In this document: positions 34,594 through 43,572 of the stretch, in pieces
Layout of the letters: each line of letters opens with the position of its first letter
Numbering within the stretch: the first letter of the stretch is position 1
Source: Pseudoflavonifractor sp. Marseille-P3106
GTDB taxonomy: Bacteria > Bacillota > Clostridia > Oscillospirales > Oscillospiraceae
Reading direction: 5' to 3'
Length of the DNA: 64,000 bases
Assembly (NCBI GenBank): GCA_900169975.1
Contig: LT827126.1
Location: 744,001 to 808,000, forward strand
The notes under the pieces: model-generated
The model's database searches: none
What the model was told of the DNA's origin: nothing
What the model saw: the letters and a program-made list of their open reading frames with translations, nothing else
Translations under genes and position numbers: made by a program

Positions 34594-35805
34594 TTATTCC
34601 GGAAGAGATGTGAGATATTCTTTAACTCTTCCGTAATAGATGCGCAGAAACTTGTTAGCGCCTGCGGTCATGTAGACATAGTAAGGCTTTCCCTGAGCAC
34701 GTTTCTTATCAATAAATGTATATACATGGTCATCCTGCGGCTTTGTCTTAATGAGACAATCCATGACCTGAAATAAGGTTTTTCTAAGTGAAGATGAGCC
34801 GCGTTTGGAAGTCGGAACGCTTTTTTGTTCATAGGTGCCGGATTCATTGACACCCGGATCTACACCGGCAAATGCAGTGATAGCTCCTTTGTGGGTGAAA
34901 CGTGTAACATCTCCGAGCTCAGCTATAAGCTGAGGGCCAAGAGATGGACCGACCCCCTTCATACCCATAACAACGGGATATTCCGGCAGTTTGGCGGCTG
35001 TCTCATTCATCAGGGCACGGAGTTCTTCCACGGTCTTGGAAGCAGTGTTTAATTGTTTTATGGCCTGTTTCACGATCAGTTTGGTCAAATCATCTTTTGG
35101 AAATACAGGAACAAGCTCCCTGGCAGTTCCATAGATTTCTTCAGCCTTGTCTTTGCTGAAGTTGTACTTCCTGCGTTTGCACCATTTCTGATAATGGTCG
35201 ACAAATGCGTTTAATGACAGTTTACGAACACAGTCCACATGCCAGTATGTAGCGGCGAAATCAACCCACTTCTGGCTGCCGTCCTCACGGGCAGGGCTGT
35301 CAAAGTAAGTATTCACACCAGGGTAAGTCTGATCGAGGATGCCGATGAGGTTATTCTTCATAGCTGTTTTGTGTTTCATGTAGAAGCCAATCTGACGGTT
35401 CATAGTCTTTAACTGATTGCGTAGTTCATCCATAAGACTATATTGTTTCAATTCGGTCCAACTGTCAAGTGTATAACGGGCTATTTTTATAGCATCCGCT
35501 TTATCAGACTTTACTTTACGGAGAGAGTTATCTCCGAAGTCTTTAATGAGTTTAGGATTTACGGCAGATACAAAAAGACCTGCCAGAGAAAGCTCACGAG
35601 CCAGTGGTTCGTAGTAACGGCCAGTGTGCTCCATAACGATGCGGGACTCACCATCGAAAGATTTGATCTGCTCAATTAAGGATCGGATGTTACCGGAAGT
35701 GTACTTGATTTCAAAGGGAGAAGAAACGATATCTCCATAAGGCCGGAGAATGGCGACCATACCTTTCCCTTTGGAAACATCAATACCAACAGCGTTCATG
35801 TTCAT
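34594..35805 (-). CDS. IS110-family transposase
   Basis: 403 residues, complete. N-terminal DEDD/RuvC-like domain with Asp9 (GIDVSKGK), Glu59 (VMEHTGRYYEPLA) and Asp101/Asp104 (KSDKADAIKIAR); C-terminal Transposase_20 domain (MGMKGVGPSLG, FAGVDPGVNESG) with a serine-rich SKRGSSSLRK active-site segment. IS110 recombinases are guided by a bridge RNA from the non-coding end of the element. It lies against the direction of the pilus genes, between cpaB and tadZ. Confidence 0.93.
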   Translation of the reverse strand: MNMNAVGIDVSKGKGMVAILRPYGDIVSSPFEIKYTSGNIRSLIEQIKSFDGESRIVMEHTGRYYEPLARELSLAGLFVSAVNPKLIKDFGDNSLRKVKSDKADAIKIARYTLDSWTELKQYSLMDELRNQLKTMNRQIGFYMKHKTAMKNNLIGILDQTYPGVNTYFDSPAREDGSQKWVDFAATYWHVDCVRKLSLNAFVDHYQKWCKRRKYNFSKDKAEEIYGTARELVPVFPKDDLTKLIVKQAIKQLNTASKTVEELRALMNETAAKLPEYPVVMGMKGVGPSLGPQLIAELGDVTRFTHKGAITAFAGVDPGVNESGTYEQKSVPTSKRGSSSLRKTLFQVMDCLIKTKPQDDHVYTFIDKKRAQGKPYYVYMTAGANKFLRIYYGRVKEYLTSLPE

Positions 35806-35829
35806 AAATTTGTCACTCCTTAAGATGAT

Positions 35830-36080
35830 TGCAATGGATAGGTACCAGTTTTACTCATTGCCTATTCAATCTACTGTGGTGTGACACGAACGTACCGGAG
35901 GCAGTTCAACCTGCATAAAACGAACGCTGCAAATGAGGAGCTGGTTATCAGTCTTGTTTACGGACGCGAGGTCCAAGGAAGGAAGCCGATATACCGATTG
36001 CTCCATCATTATAACAGCTTAAGCAACAAGATGGATCATTCCTTACTGGATGTAAGGGATATTAACCATAAATATATTGT
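35830..36080 (-). ncRNA. Candidate IS110 bridge RNA region
   Basis: About 250-300 bases of non-coding DNA lie on the start side of the transposase and fewer than 130 on the other side. In the IS110 subgroup the bridge RNA is made from this upstream end. The position is inferred from family layout; I have not folded it. Confidence 0.4.
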
Positions 36081-36103
36081 AGTAGGAAGGAGGATCTTCG
36101 TTA

Positions 36104-36897
36104 TGGGTAAAGTTATCACCGTCTGGGGAAGCCCCGGCAGCGGCAAATCCATGTTCTGCTGTATTCTGGCCAAAGCCCTGACCCGGGACAAGCGGAAAGC
36201 CATCATTATCAATGCCGATATGAATGTCCCTATGCTGCCGGTCTGGCTGCCGGAGCAGATCATCCAGACCAATACCTCTATCGGCCAGGTTTTGAGCAGT
36301 GTGGAGATTGATACCTCTCTGGTTGCCAGTCATGTGACAGTGCTGAAAAACTATCCCTTCATTGGGATGATGGGCTATGCGGCTGGAGAAAACCCGCTGA
36401 GCTACCCAGAGGTCAAATATACCATGGTACTGCAGCTCATTCATGCTGCCGCCAAACTGGTAGATTTCGTCATTCTGGACTGCAGCACCAGCATGACCAA
36501 TGTGTTCACTCCCGCCGCCATTGAAGCCGGCGATGTAGTCATCCGTATCCTCACCCCGGACCTAAAGGGCATCAACTACCTGAAAGCCCATCAACCTCTG
36601 CTTGTGGACGAGCGCTTCCGGTTTTCTGAGCATATGACATTCGCCGGTCTGGCCCGTCCCTTCCACGCCTTGGATGAAATGGGCTATATCATTGGCGGGT
36701 TTGACGGCCTGCTTCCCTACAGTAAGGAGATCGACCGCTGTGCTACCGAAGGCGGTATGTTCAAGGCTATCACCTACTGTAACCCCAAATACACTGCTTC
36801 ACTGAACAAGGTACTGGAAATTCTGGAGCAAATGGAACTGGCCGAGCAGTCAGAGGATGATGCGGCGTATGAATGTGAGGAGGATGCCGATGAGTAA
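36104..36897 (+). CDS. TadZ/CpaE-like ParA-family ATPase
   Basis: 264 residues. P-loop GSPGSGKS at residues 9-16, followed by a ParA-type DxD region (IIINADMNVPML) and VDFVILDCS as the hydrophobic strand before the second acidic site. TadZ marks the cell pole for pilus assembly in Tad systems. The ATG at 36104 has an AGGAAGGAGG site; the longer in-frame reading from 35881 runs into the IS110 end. The gene ends eight bases inside the next one. Confidence 0.82.
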
Positions 36898-38266
36898 TTT
36901 GAATGATATATTCTTCACACCGGCCGCCAATCAGGAGCTGACCTATGACCAGGTACTGGAGGATGTGCAGCGGTATTTTGCCGAAAACCATGCTTCCACC
37001 ATTGCCGAAGCTGGGGAAGGCAATGCAGCGCGTGCCACAAGCCTGCTCAAAGAACTGATGGAACACTACATTGTCAAGCGAAAGTATGCCCTTGACGGGC
37101 TCTCTACAAAAGAACTGTGTTCCAAACTCTATGAGGATATGGCCGGCTACTCCTTTTTGAAGAAATGGATCTATAAGCCCGGTGTTGAGGAGGTCAACAT
37201 CAACGCCTACAACGACATTGAAGTGATCGAATCCAGTGGGCGCAGTATCAAGATCCCTGATAAATTCAGTTCGCCCCAGCACGCCATCGATGTGATCCGC
37301 CGAATGCTCAACGCCTGCGGCATGGTCATTGATGATACTATGCCCAGCATTGTGGGATTTCTGGACAAAAACATCCGTATTTCAGTGGACAAAACTCCCA
37401 TTGTGGATGCAGATGTAGGCGTCAATGCCTCCATCCGTATTGTCAACCAGCAGACCGTCAGTGAAGAAAAACTGCTGAACTCCGGCAGTGCCACCGCTGA
37501 AATGCTTCACTTTCTGACTGCCTGTATTCGATATGGGGTGTCTGTCTGCATCGCAGGTTCCACCGGCTCCGGCAAGACCACGATCATGGCCTGGCTGCTG
37601 TCCAATGTGCCCAATAACCGGCGCCTTATTACCATTGAAGAAGGCAGCCGCGAATTTGATCTGGTCAAGCGGGATGCACAGGGCAATATCCTCAATTCCG
37701 TGGTACATCTGCTGACCCGCCCCAGCGAGAACCCTGCGCTGAACATCAATCAGGATTTTCTTCTGGAGCGGGTGCTGCGTAAGCATCCGGATGTCATCGG
37801 CGTGGGTGAAATGCGGTCAGCAGCAGAAAGCCTGTCCGCAGCCGAAAGTTCCCGCACCGGCCATACCGTATGTACCACCATCCACTCCAATTCCTGCAAC
37901 AGTACTTACCGCAGGATGATGACCCTTGCCAAACGCAAGTACAACATGGATGACTCCATCCTCATGCAGATCATGGTAGAGGCGTATCCCATCATCGTCT
38001 TTACCAAGCAGCTGGAGGACCGTTCCCGTAAGATCATGGAGATCATCGAGGGCGAGGATTACCAGGACGGGCGGCTGATCGCCCATTCCCTATACAAATA
38101 TGAAGTGGAGGACAATGTAACTGATAACCGTGGTAAAACCCATGTGGTAGGGCACCATAAAAAAATTGGCTTGATCTCCGATTCCTTGAAGAAAAGGCTG
38201 TTGGACAATGGCATTTCCAACAAGGAATTGGAAGAATTCATGCAGCCGCCAAAGGAGGTGGGTTAA
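36890..38266 (+). CDS. tadA: TadA/CpaF-type secretion ATPase (VirB11 superfamily)
   Basis: 458 residues, the hexameric motor that drives pilus extension and, in Tad systems, retraction. N-terminal helical part to about 100; Walker A GSTGSGKTT at residues 223-231; then an acidic block LITIEEGSREF, HPDVIGVGEMRSAAE (Walker B) and the His box HTVCTTIHSNS. ATG at 36890 has GGAGG six bases upstream. The organisation tadZ-tadA-tadB-tadC is the core Tad order. Confidence 0.92.
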   Translation: MSNLNDIFFTPAANQELTYDQVLEDVQRYFAENHASTIAEAGEGNAARATSLLKELMEHYIVKRKYALDGLSTKELCSKLYEDMAGYSFLKKWIYKPGVEEVNINAYNDIEVIESSGRSIKIPDKFSSPQHAIDVIRRMLNACGMVIDDTMPSIVGFLDKNIRISVDKTPIVDADVGVNASIRIVNQQTVSEEKLLNSGSATAEMLHFLTACIRYGVSVCIAGSTGSGKTTIMAWLLSNVPNNRRLITIEEGSREFDLVKRDAQGNILNSVVHLLTRPSENPALNINQDFLLERVLRKHPDVIGVGEMRSAAESLSAAESSRTGHTVCTTIHSNSCNSTYRRMMTLAKRKYNMDDSILMQIMVEAYPIIVFTKQLEDRSRKIMEIIEGEDYQDGRLIAHSLYKYEVEDNVTDNRGKTHVVGHHKKIGLISDSLKKRLLDNGISNKELEEFMQPPKEVG

Positions 38267-39199
38267 TTGCAATGGATCTATCTTATCTGTTTTATCCTGC
38301 TCAGTGCTGGGCTTTTGGCTCTGTTTGGTGTGAAGCCGGGTGATTTTATTGACGCCCTCTTCCGCTCCCAGCGAAAATCCGCCACCTTGCCTGATGAACT
38401 GAATGTTCTTCTGGGCACACCAGCCAAGGGCTTTTTTAATCAGGATTACGAACTGAAACAGATCTTGAAGGGTACCGGACGGGCGGACCGCTATGAGGCA
38501 ATAAAACGACTGTCCCTGATCCTGTTCGCTGTGGGGGCTGTGCTGGCTCTTTTGATTGGGAATGTGTACATGGTGCCCATTCTGGGTATCGGTTTTTCCC
38601 TTATACCGATCTGGTATCTGCGCAGCACTGCCGCCAGCTATAAAAAGCACCTGAATGAAGAACTGGAAACCGCTATTTCCATCATCACGACTTCCTACCT
38701 GCGTACCGAGGATCTGATCCGTTCTGTCAAGGAAAACCTGCCCTATATCAATGAGCCGGTAAAAGCCAACTTTGAAGCCTTCGTTTATGAAGCGGAACTG
38801 ATCAATGCCAACATCACCAGCGCTATCAACAGCCTGAAGATGAAGATTCCCAACCGGGTCTTCCATGAATGGTGCGGCACCCTCATCCAGTGCCAGTCCG
38901 ACCGCAGTATGAAGAATACCCTGCCTACCATCAACCAGAAATTCTCCGATGTGCGTGTGGTGCAGTCGGAACTGGAGGCAATGATGCAAGGGCCGCGGCG
39001 TGAAGCCATCACCATGATATTTCTGGTTATCGCCAATGTGCCGCTGCTCTATTTCTTGAATGAGGATTGGTTCCACACCCTTATCTTCACCACACCGGGC
39101 AAAATTGCACTGGCGATCTGCGCAGCCATCATCCTATTTGCGCTGACCCAGATCATGAAACTGAGCAAGCCCATCGAATATGGAGGTGATAGCGTATGA
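38267..39199 (+). CDS. TadB-like pilus platform protein
   Basis: 310 residues, GspF-type inner-membrane platform: helices at about 2-20, 86-125 and two at the C-terminus, with a cytoplasmic domain between (LETAISIITTSYLRTEDLIRSVKENLPYI). TTG start with AAGGAGGTG site, right after the tadA stop. Overlaps the next gene by four bases. Confidence 0.8.
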   Translation: MQWIYLICFILLSAGLLALFGVKPGDFIDALFRSQRKSATLPDELNVLLGTPAKGFFNQDYELKQILKGTGRADRYEAIKRLSLILFAVGAVLALLIGNVYMVPILGIGFSLIPIWYLRSTAASYKKHLNEELETAISIITTSYLRTEDLIRSVKENLPYINEPVKANFEAFVYEAELINANITSAINSLKMKIPNRVFHEWCGTLIQCQSDRSMKNTLPTINQKFSDVRVVQSELEAMMQGPRREAITMIFLVIANVPLLYFLNEDWFHTLIFTTPGKIALAICAAIILFALTQIMKLSKPIEYGGDSV

Positions 39200-40074
39200 C
39201 TTTTCTGGCGCTCATCGCCATCATCTTCTTCGGTTTTGCTGTCTACAACCTGACCTGCGCCTTTGTGGACATCCCGACCAAGAAGACCTCACAAATGATG
39301 ATGCTCTCCCGCAAACAGCAGGGCACCAAAAACGAAAAGCTGCTTGATGTCTATGTAACAAAAATCGCCGGTTGGATCGCCCCTTATTTGCGGCTGGACC
39401 GGCTCAAGCGCAATAAGGTACAACGCGCTCTGGACATTGCAGGTCTGCAGCTTACCCCAGAGGTCTATACAGCCAGAGCCTGGGTAACTGCAGGGGCAGT
39501 TGGCCTGTGTTCCATCCCCATGGCATTTCTTATTCCGCTGCTGGTGCCTATTTTGATTGGCCTTGCGGTGGCACTGTGGTTTTCAACCTACTATGCAGCC
39601 TTTGATTTTGTTAAAAAGCGCCGCAAACTGATTGAGGGTGAGATTCCCCGATTTGCTTTGACCGTCGGCCAGAGCCTTGAAAATGACAGGGATGTACTTA
39701 AAATCCTGACTTCCTACCGCCGTGTGGCTGGGAAAGACTTCGGCGCCGAGCTGGATCAGACCATTGCTGATATGAAGACCGGCAATTATGAAAATGCCCT
39801 CATTCGATTTGAAACCCGCATTGGCAGCCCCATGCTGTCCGATGTGATCCGTGGCCTGATTGGTGTCCTGCGCGGTGATGACCAGCGGATGTACTTCAAA
39901 ATGATTACCTTCGATATGCGTCAGATCGAGCAGAACAATCTGAAAAAGGAAGCTGCCAAACGTCCCAAAAAGATCCAGCGTTACTCTATGATGATGCTGA
40001 TTTGCATTATGATCATCTACCTGGTGGTGCTCTGTACCGAGGTTATGAGTTCGCTCGGGGCGTTCTTTGGCTAA
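39196..40074 (+). CDS. TadC-like pilus platform protein
   Basis: 292 residues: helix at 1-20, paired helices at about 95-130, cytoplasmic domain with EIPRFALTVGQSLENDRDVLKIL, and a last helix near 265-285. Second platform subunit next to TadB. ATGA coupling to the gene before. Confidence 0.8.
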   Translation: MTFLALIAIIFFGFAVYNLTCAFVDIPTKKTSQMMMLSRKQQGTKNEKLLDVYVTKIAGWIAPYLRLDRLKRNKVQRALDIAGLQLTPEVYTARAWVTAGAVGLCSIPMAFLIPLLVPILIGLAVALWFSTYYAAFDFVKKRRKLIEGEIPRFALTVGQSLENDRDVLKILTSYRRVAGKDFGAELDQTIADMKTGNYENALIRFETRIGSPMLSDVIRGLIGVLRGDDQRMYFKMITFDMRQIEQNNLKKEAAKRPKKIQRYSMMMLICIMIIYLVVLCTEVMSSLGAFFG

Positions 40075-40210
40075 TCGGCATCCGCCACGGTACTTCCGGG
40101 CGTTTTCATACCTACTCCTCATATGGAAGACAGATACACAGGGAGGTGAGCGTTTGTACCCAAGCGATTTTCCATAGCGGCAGGCACATCATTTCTTTTC
40201 ATCTGAACTG

Positions 40211-40245
40211 AGCCGGACTGTTTCATCAGCCCGGCTTCATTTTTT
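40211..40245 (+). terminator. Terminator after the tadZABC genes
   Basis: AGCCGG (40211-40216) and CCGGCT (40231-40236) with inner CTG/CAG pairing, followed by six T (to 40245). The ribosome site of the next small gene follows directly. Confidence 0.6.
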
Positions 40246-40259
40246 ACAGGAGAATGCCT

Positions 40260-40406
40260 ATGCCCAAAAAGAAATTTTATCCGCCGAATGATACCGGCAC
40301 CAAAAAACGCCGCTTTCGTTGCTTGCTGTTCCAGCGGCCTAAAGCATATCCGAACCGGCCCCGTTCCAACAAAAACAATCTGATCAAGCCTATCCGCCGC
40401 GCTTAA
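40260..40406 (+). CDS. 48-residue very basic small protein
   Basis: MPKKKFYPPNDTGTKKRRFR at the start and KPIRRA at the end; about a third Lys/Arg. ATG at 40260 with an AGGAG site. No family known to me. It is placed between the pilus platform genes and the Flp-like gene. A similar small basic ORF lies at 50447. Confidence 0.5.
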   Translation: MPKKKFYPPNDTGTKKRRFRCLLFQRPKAYPNRPRSNKNNLIKPIRRA

Positions 40407-40467
40407 CAGACGGTGGACTTGATATACCTATCCACTCAATCATCAAACATATAACAGGAGGTTACCC

Positions 40468-40689
40468 ATGAGAAAATTCACGACCCGTATCTATACCAAA
40501 GCCAACTATCTGCTCAACCGCGGCCGTATGGCATTGTCCAATCAGCGCGGCGATTTTTACATTTCGGACGCCGTCAAGATCATTATCGCCGTAGTTTTGG
40601 GTGCGCTGCTCCTGGCGGCTCTGACCCTCATCTTCAACGATACGGTCATCCCCCGCATCACTGAGGAGATTGAAAGTCTGTTCTCCTAA
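40468..40689 (+). CDS. Flp-pilin-like small membrane protein (DUF6133-like)
   Basis: 73 residues: a basic N-terminus ending ALSNQRGDFYISDAV, then one long membrane helix (about 35-58) and a short acidic tail. Size and layout fit a Flp-type prepilin cut after Gly. It resembles DUF6133 (from memory). AGGAGG precedes the ATG. It is a candidate for the pilus subunit of this locus. Confidence 0.65.
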   Translation: MRKFTTRIYTKANYLLNRGRMALSNQRGDFYISDAVKIIIAVVLGALLLAALTLIFNDTVIPRITEEIESLFS

Positions 40690-40698
40690 GCACCAAAT

Positions 40699-40741
40699 CA
40701 GGGGCCAGTTTGCAGAACTTCTGCAGCTGGCCCCCTTTTTT
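40699..40741 (+). terminator. Strong terminator after the Flp-like gene
   Basis: GGGGCCAG with CTGGCCCC (40701-40708 / 40727-40734) and inner TGCAGAA/TTCTGCA, followed by six T. Confidence 0.85.
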
Positions 40742-40773
40742 ATTTGCAGATAACGAATAACGGAGGTGAAAGC

Positions 40774-41121
40774 ATGAATCAAAAACCGTGTCAGTTCTAT
40801 TCCTTTCTGCAGGCAGTCCGGGGTAACTGGCGCAACGCCCTGTTCATCCGCTGCAGCGGTTCACTTTGTCCAATGATCCGGCAGGCATCCTGTGAGGGGT
40901 TCCTGATGGCAGCAGACGCAAGCTGTCAGCCGATCTTTCTGTCCGTCCAGACAGTGCGGAAGCTGAGTGGAGAAGCAGTGGACCCCGAAGAATGCTCTGC
41001 AATTCTGGAGTGCCGCTCGTTCCGGACTGCTTATACCAAGTTTCTGGAATGGCATACCTCTTCGGACCATGTATGTCCGTTTTTACAGCTATGCCCAGAC
41101 CGGGATACCTACTTCGGATGA
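40774..41121 (+). CDS. Cysteine-containing protein of unknown function
   Basis: 115 residues with seven cysteines in no standard zinc pattern. ATG at 40774 follows GGAGGTGA. No family recognised. Confidence 0.5.
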   Translation: MNQKPCQFYSFLQAVRGNWRNALFIRCSGSLCPMIRQASCEGFLMAADASCQPIFLSVQTVRKLSGEAVDPEECSAILECRSFRTAYTKFLEWHTSSDHVCPFLQLCPDRDTYFG

Positions 41122-41177
41122 TTCTGCCTGTTAAGACGCAATGCCGCCGTCATCGGCGCGTAATGGAGGTGATTTTA

Positions 41178-41585
41178 TTGAAACAAAAGCAAATCAAATG
41201 TCCTTATTGTCATGCTCACGCTTCTCTTCGGCCTGTAAGCCTTGTGTATGGATCTACTCCACAGACCAGAGGAAAGTACCTGTATGTCTGTGACAGATGG
41301 CCGGCCTGCAATGCCTATGTCAGTGCTCATGAGCGCACATTGCTCCCCATGGGGACACTGGCGAATGGCGATCTGCGCCACAAACGCATTCTGGCCCATC
41401 GTGCCCTAAAAAAACTGCAGCAGGACTGCCATATGGAAAAATGGGAGGTCTATATCTGGCTTCAAGCCAAGCTGGGGCTGGATGCACGCCAGACCCACAT
41501 CGGCCAGTTTTCCGAATATATGTGTGAGCAAGTCATTTCCCTCTGTCAGCAGGCTCCGGCGTACACATCCGGGCGTGCTGCCTGA
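41178..41585 (+). CDS. Zinc-ribbon protein (DUF3268-like)
   Basis: 135 residues. An N-terminal zinc ribbon IKCPYCHAHA ... YVCDRWPACNAYV (Cys at about 8, 11, 39, 45), then helices. The layout recalls small zinc-finger proteins of plasmids and phages (DUF3268, from memory). TTG start at 41178 with a GGAGGTGAT site; longer in-frame readings overlap the gene before. Confidence 0.55.
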   Translation: MKQKQIKCPYCHAHASLRPVSLVYGSTPQTRGKYLYVCDRWPACNAYVSAHERTLLPMGTLANGDLRHKRILAHRALKKLQQDCHMEKWEVYIWLQAKLGLDARQTHIGQFSEYMCEQVISLCQQAPAYTSGRAA

Positions 41586-41601
41586 ACGGAGGTGAAGCCG
41601 G

Positions 41602-42183
41602 ATGAAGCAAAACTTTAAACTTACCAAAGACCAGCAGACATTGGTAGAAAAAAACCTGTCCATCGTTCACTGGGTCATTGTCAACAACATTCATGTAAAT
41701 TCCGGCATCTGTGGTCTGGAGTACGGAGATCTATTCCAGGAAGGATGCCTGTGGCTCTGCAAGGCCGCCTTTACCTACAATGCCGGACAGGCGCAGTTTT
41801 CAACCTACGCCAAAAAGGTTGTGAAAAATGGACTCCTCTCCTACTGCCGAAAAATCTGTAGTCAGGGGCGGCACATCAGTCGGCTGATTATCGGAGAACA
41901 GGGCGAGCTGGCCGCAGATGGAGAGCAGGTAGACCATCCCGACGACCATTTTGACTCCCACCTTTCTCGTCTGGAGACCCTTGATCTGCTGGAAGCCAGC
42001 AAACAGAACTATCAGGGCGTTGCCAGACTCGGCATCGAAGCACTGGCGCTGAAGGTTCAGGGCATGCGCATTACAGACATCGCCGCCCTCTATCAAGTCC
42101 CTCCTTCCCATGTAGGCGCCTGGATTTCCCGCTCCCTGGAAAAACTTCGCAATGACCCTGACTTTTTGACCTGCCTGCTTTGA
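41602..42183 (+). CDS. Small sigma-70-family factor (first of two)
   Basis: 193 residues. Region 2 is plain at about 10-85 (YGDLFQEGCLWLCKAAFTYNAGQAQFSTYAKKVVKNGLL, with the FSTYA core), and a region-4 helix-turn-helix lies near 160-185 (MRITDIAALYQVPPSHVGAWISRSLEKLR). It lacks region 1 and is short, like sporulation or ECF-type factors. Probably directs transcription of element genes; targets unknown. Confidence 0.75.
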   Translation: MKQNFKLTKDQQTLVEKNLSIVHWVIVNNIHVNSGICGLEYGDLFQEGCLWLCKAAFTYNAGQAQFSTYAKKVVKNGLLSYCRKICSQGRHISRLIIGEQGELAADGEQVDHPDDHFDSHLSRLETLDLLEASKQNYQGVARLGIEALALKVQGMRITDIAALYQVPPSHVGAWISRSLEKLRNDPDFLTCLL

Positions 42184-42243
42184 TTTGTTGAAAATCAGCA
42201 TCAACAACAGTAAGGGATATGTATAAGAAGGAGGTATCGAAAT

Positions 42244-42939
42244 ATGGCAATCAAAACCCTATACACTGCGGTCGGCCGGTTTGAACGAAGGACAAACGGA
42301 TGCAACCGCAGTTGTCCAATCATCCTGTTAGGCGGTCAGGAATACATGGTCGATATGCAGGAAATGGTGATTTGGAGCATGCTCAACTGGAGAATCCTGC
42401 GTTGGGACGACATCGCACAAGAATATGAAAAGCTATCCACCGCATCCGGTTACTGTACCGAGCGGTCTTGGGAAGACTGTACAAACCGCCTGCTGACCCG
42501 TGGCCTTCTGGTATCCGGCAGCGGTGAAACAGAATACGATGCTCTGTATGACCTGCTTGGCTCGCTCAGCATTATCCCAACCAGCGGACCGTTCTTCCTC
42601 CGGCTCGCCTCTTTTGTCAAGCTGACGCTGCTGGCACATGTTCCGGTATCCGCTGCGCGGAAACTGTTCCAGAAAGATAAACGCACCAAATACGAAGCTC
42701 TGGTCATGCGCCTTGCCGGACAAGCCCTGCTCTCCACTGCAGAGATCATCAAGTGCATAGATAAAAATATTTCCCGCCTCCCCAATGAATGTGCGCTTTT
42801 GGATTCCCTCTACGGAGATGAAACGACCACCAGTGACAACATTGCAAGCATGGTCAAAATCAGCCAGAGCAGCAAGCCAGTGACATTAGCCGTTGCCAAT
42901 CTTTATCTGCGGCAGCAGATTATCTTTGAGAGGGTATGA
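42244..42939 (+). CDS. Conserved element protein of unknown function
   Basis: 231 residues, mostly helical; no motif known to me. The N-terminal segment (FERRTNGCNRSCPIILLGGQEYMVDMQEMVIWSMLNW) may form a small winged-helix-type unit. AGGAGG site, ATGA overlap with the next gene. Confidence 0.5.
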   Translation: MAIKTLYTAVGRFERRTNGCNRSCPIILLGGQEYMVDMQEMVIWSMLNWRILRWDDIAQEYEKLSTASGYCTERSWEDCTNRLLTRGLLVSGSGETEYDALYDLLGSLSIIPTSGPFFLRLASFVKLTLLAHVPVSAARKLFQKDKRTKYEALVMRLAGQALLSTAEIIKCIDKNISRLPNECALLDSLYGDETTTSDNIASMVKISQSSKPVTLAVANLYLRQQIIFERV

Positions 42940-43427
42940 GCATGATGAAACAATGGACTCTTTTTCCCACTGTATTGCAGCGAAAGTTTCTGCTCACTCT
43001 GCTGGCCGGAATCGCCAGTGCGGGAATCAGCGTCATCATCTGTGTGGCGACTAAAGATCATATCCTGCTGGCATTGGGGATTGTCGTACTCTGCGCCTGT
43101 CTTATATCCTGTCGAGGGATCTGGGCGACTGCAACACATAAGAACTACGAGGTAGTGGAAGGCATCTGCACCGGTATCAGTACACCTATGCTCCGCCGCT
43201 ACCGCAAAGTACATCTGATAGACAGCCATGGCATAGAGATCACACTGCTTCTCAGTAAATCGGCCCTGCTTAAAATAGGCGAGCCCTACCGATTTTACTT
43301 TCAGAAAGGGTCACGGCCTGTCGTTGGAAATGACTATCTGGACGCAGCACTTTCAACGAACAGCTTTTTGGGCTATGAAGCAATCAGCGAGCCGGAGGAG
43401 CATCCCGATCCGTCCTCTGAATCCTAA
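42936..43427 (+). CDS. Two-helix membrane protein of unknown function
   Basis: 163 residues: two membrane helices at about 17-36 and 43-62, then a beta-rich cytoplasmic domain (YEVVEGICTGI...KVHLIDSHGIEITLLLSKSALLKIGEPYRFYF) and an acidic tail. No family recognised. A terminator follows. Confidence 0.5.
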   Translation: MSMMKQWTLFPTVLQRKFLLTLLAGIASAGISVIICVATKDHILLALGIVVLCACLISCRGIWATATHKNYEVVEGICTGISTPMLRRYRKVHLIDSHGIEITLLLSKSALLKIGEPYRFYFQKGSRPVVGNDYLDAALSTNSFLGYEAISEPEEHPDPSSES

Positions 43428-43431
43428 AAAT

Positions 43432-43462
43432 GCGAGGTGGTTTTGAGCCACCTCGCTTTCTT
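43432..43462 (+). terminator. Intrinsic terminator
   Basis: GCGAGGTGG (43432-43440), seven-base loop, CCACCTCGC (43448-43456), then TTTCTT. Confidence 0.7.
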
Positions 43463-43572
43463 AAAGGGCATTTTGCAAATCACAATGACCAACGCCTGAT
43501 TTCCTTATATTTTGCAGAATACATTCCTTCTGTCCCTATTTATTGGGTAGATCAAGGAAAGGAGGGTTTCCT

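Larger units (their letters stand above)
34467..36103. mobile_element. IS110-family insertion sequence (limits approximate)
   Basis: The transposase gene lies in a 1.6-kb gap between the CpaB-like and TadZ-like genes, which in an unbroken operon would be close neighbours. Its ends lie within 34467-34593 and 35806-36103. IS110 elements make no clear terminal inverted repeats or target duplications, and I cannot place the exact ends. Confidence 0.75.
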
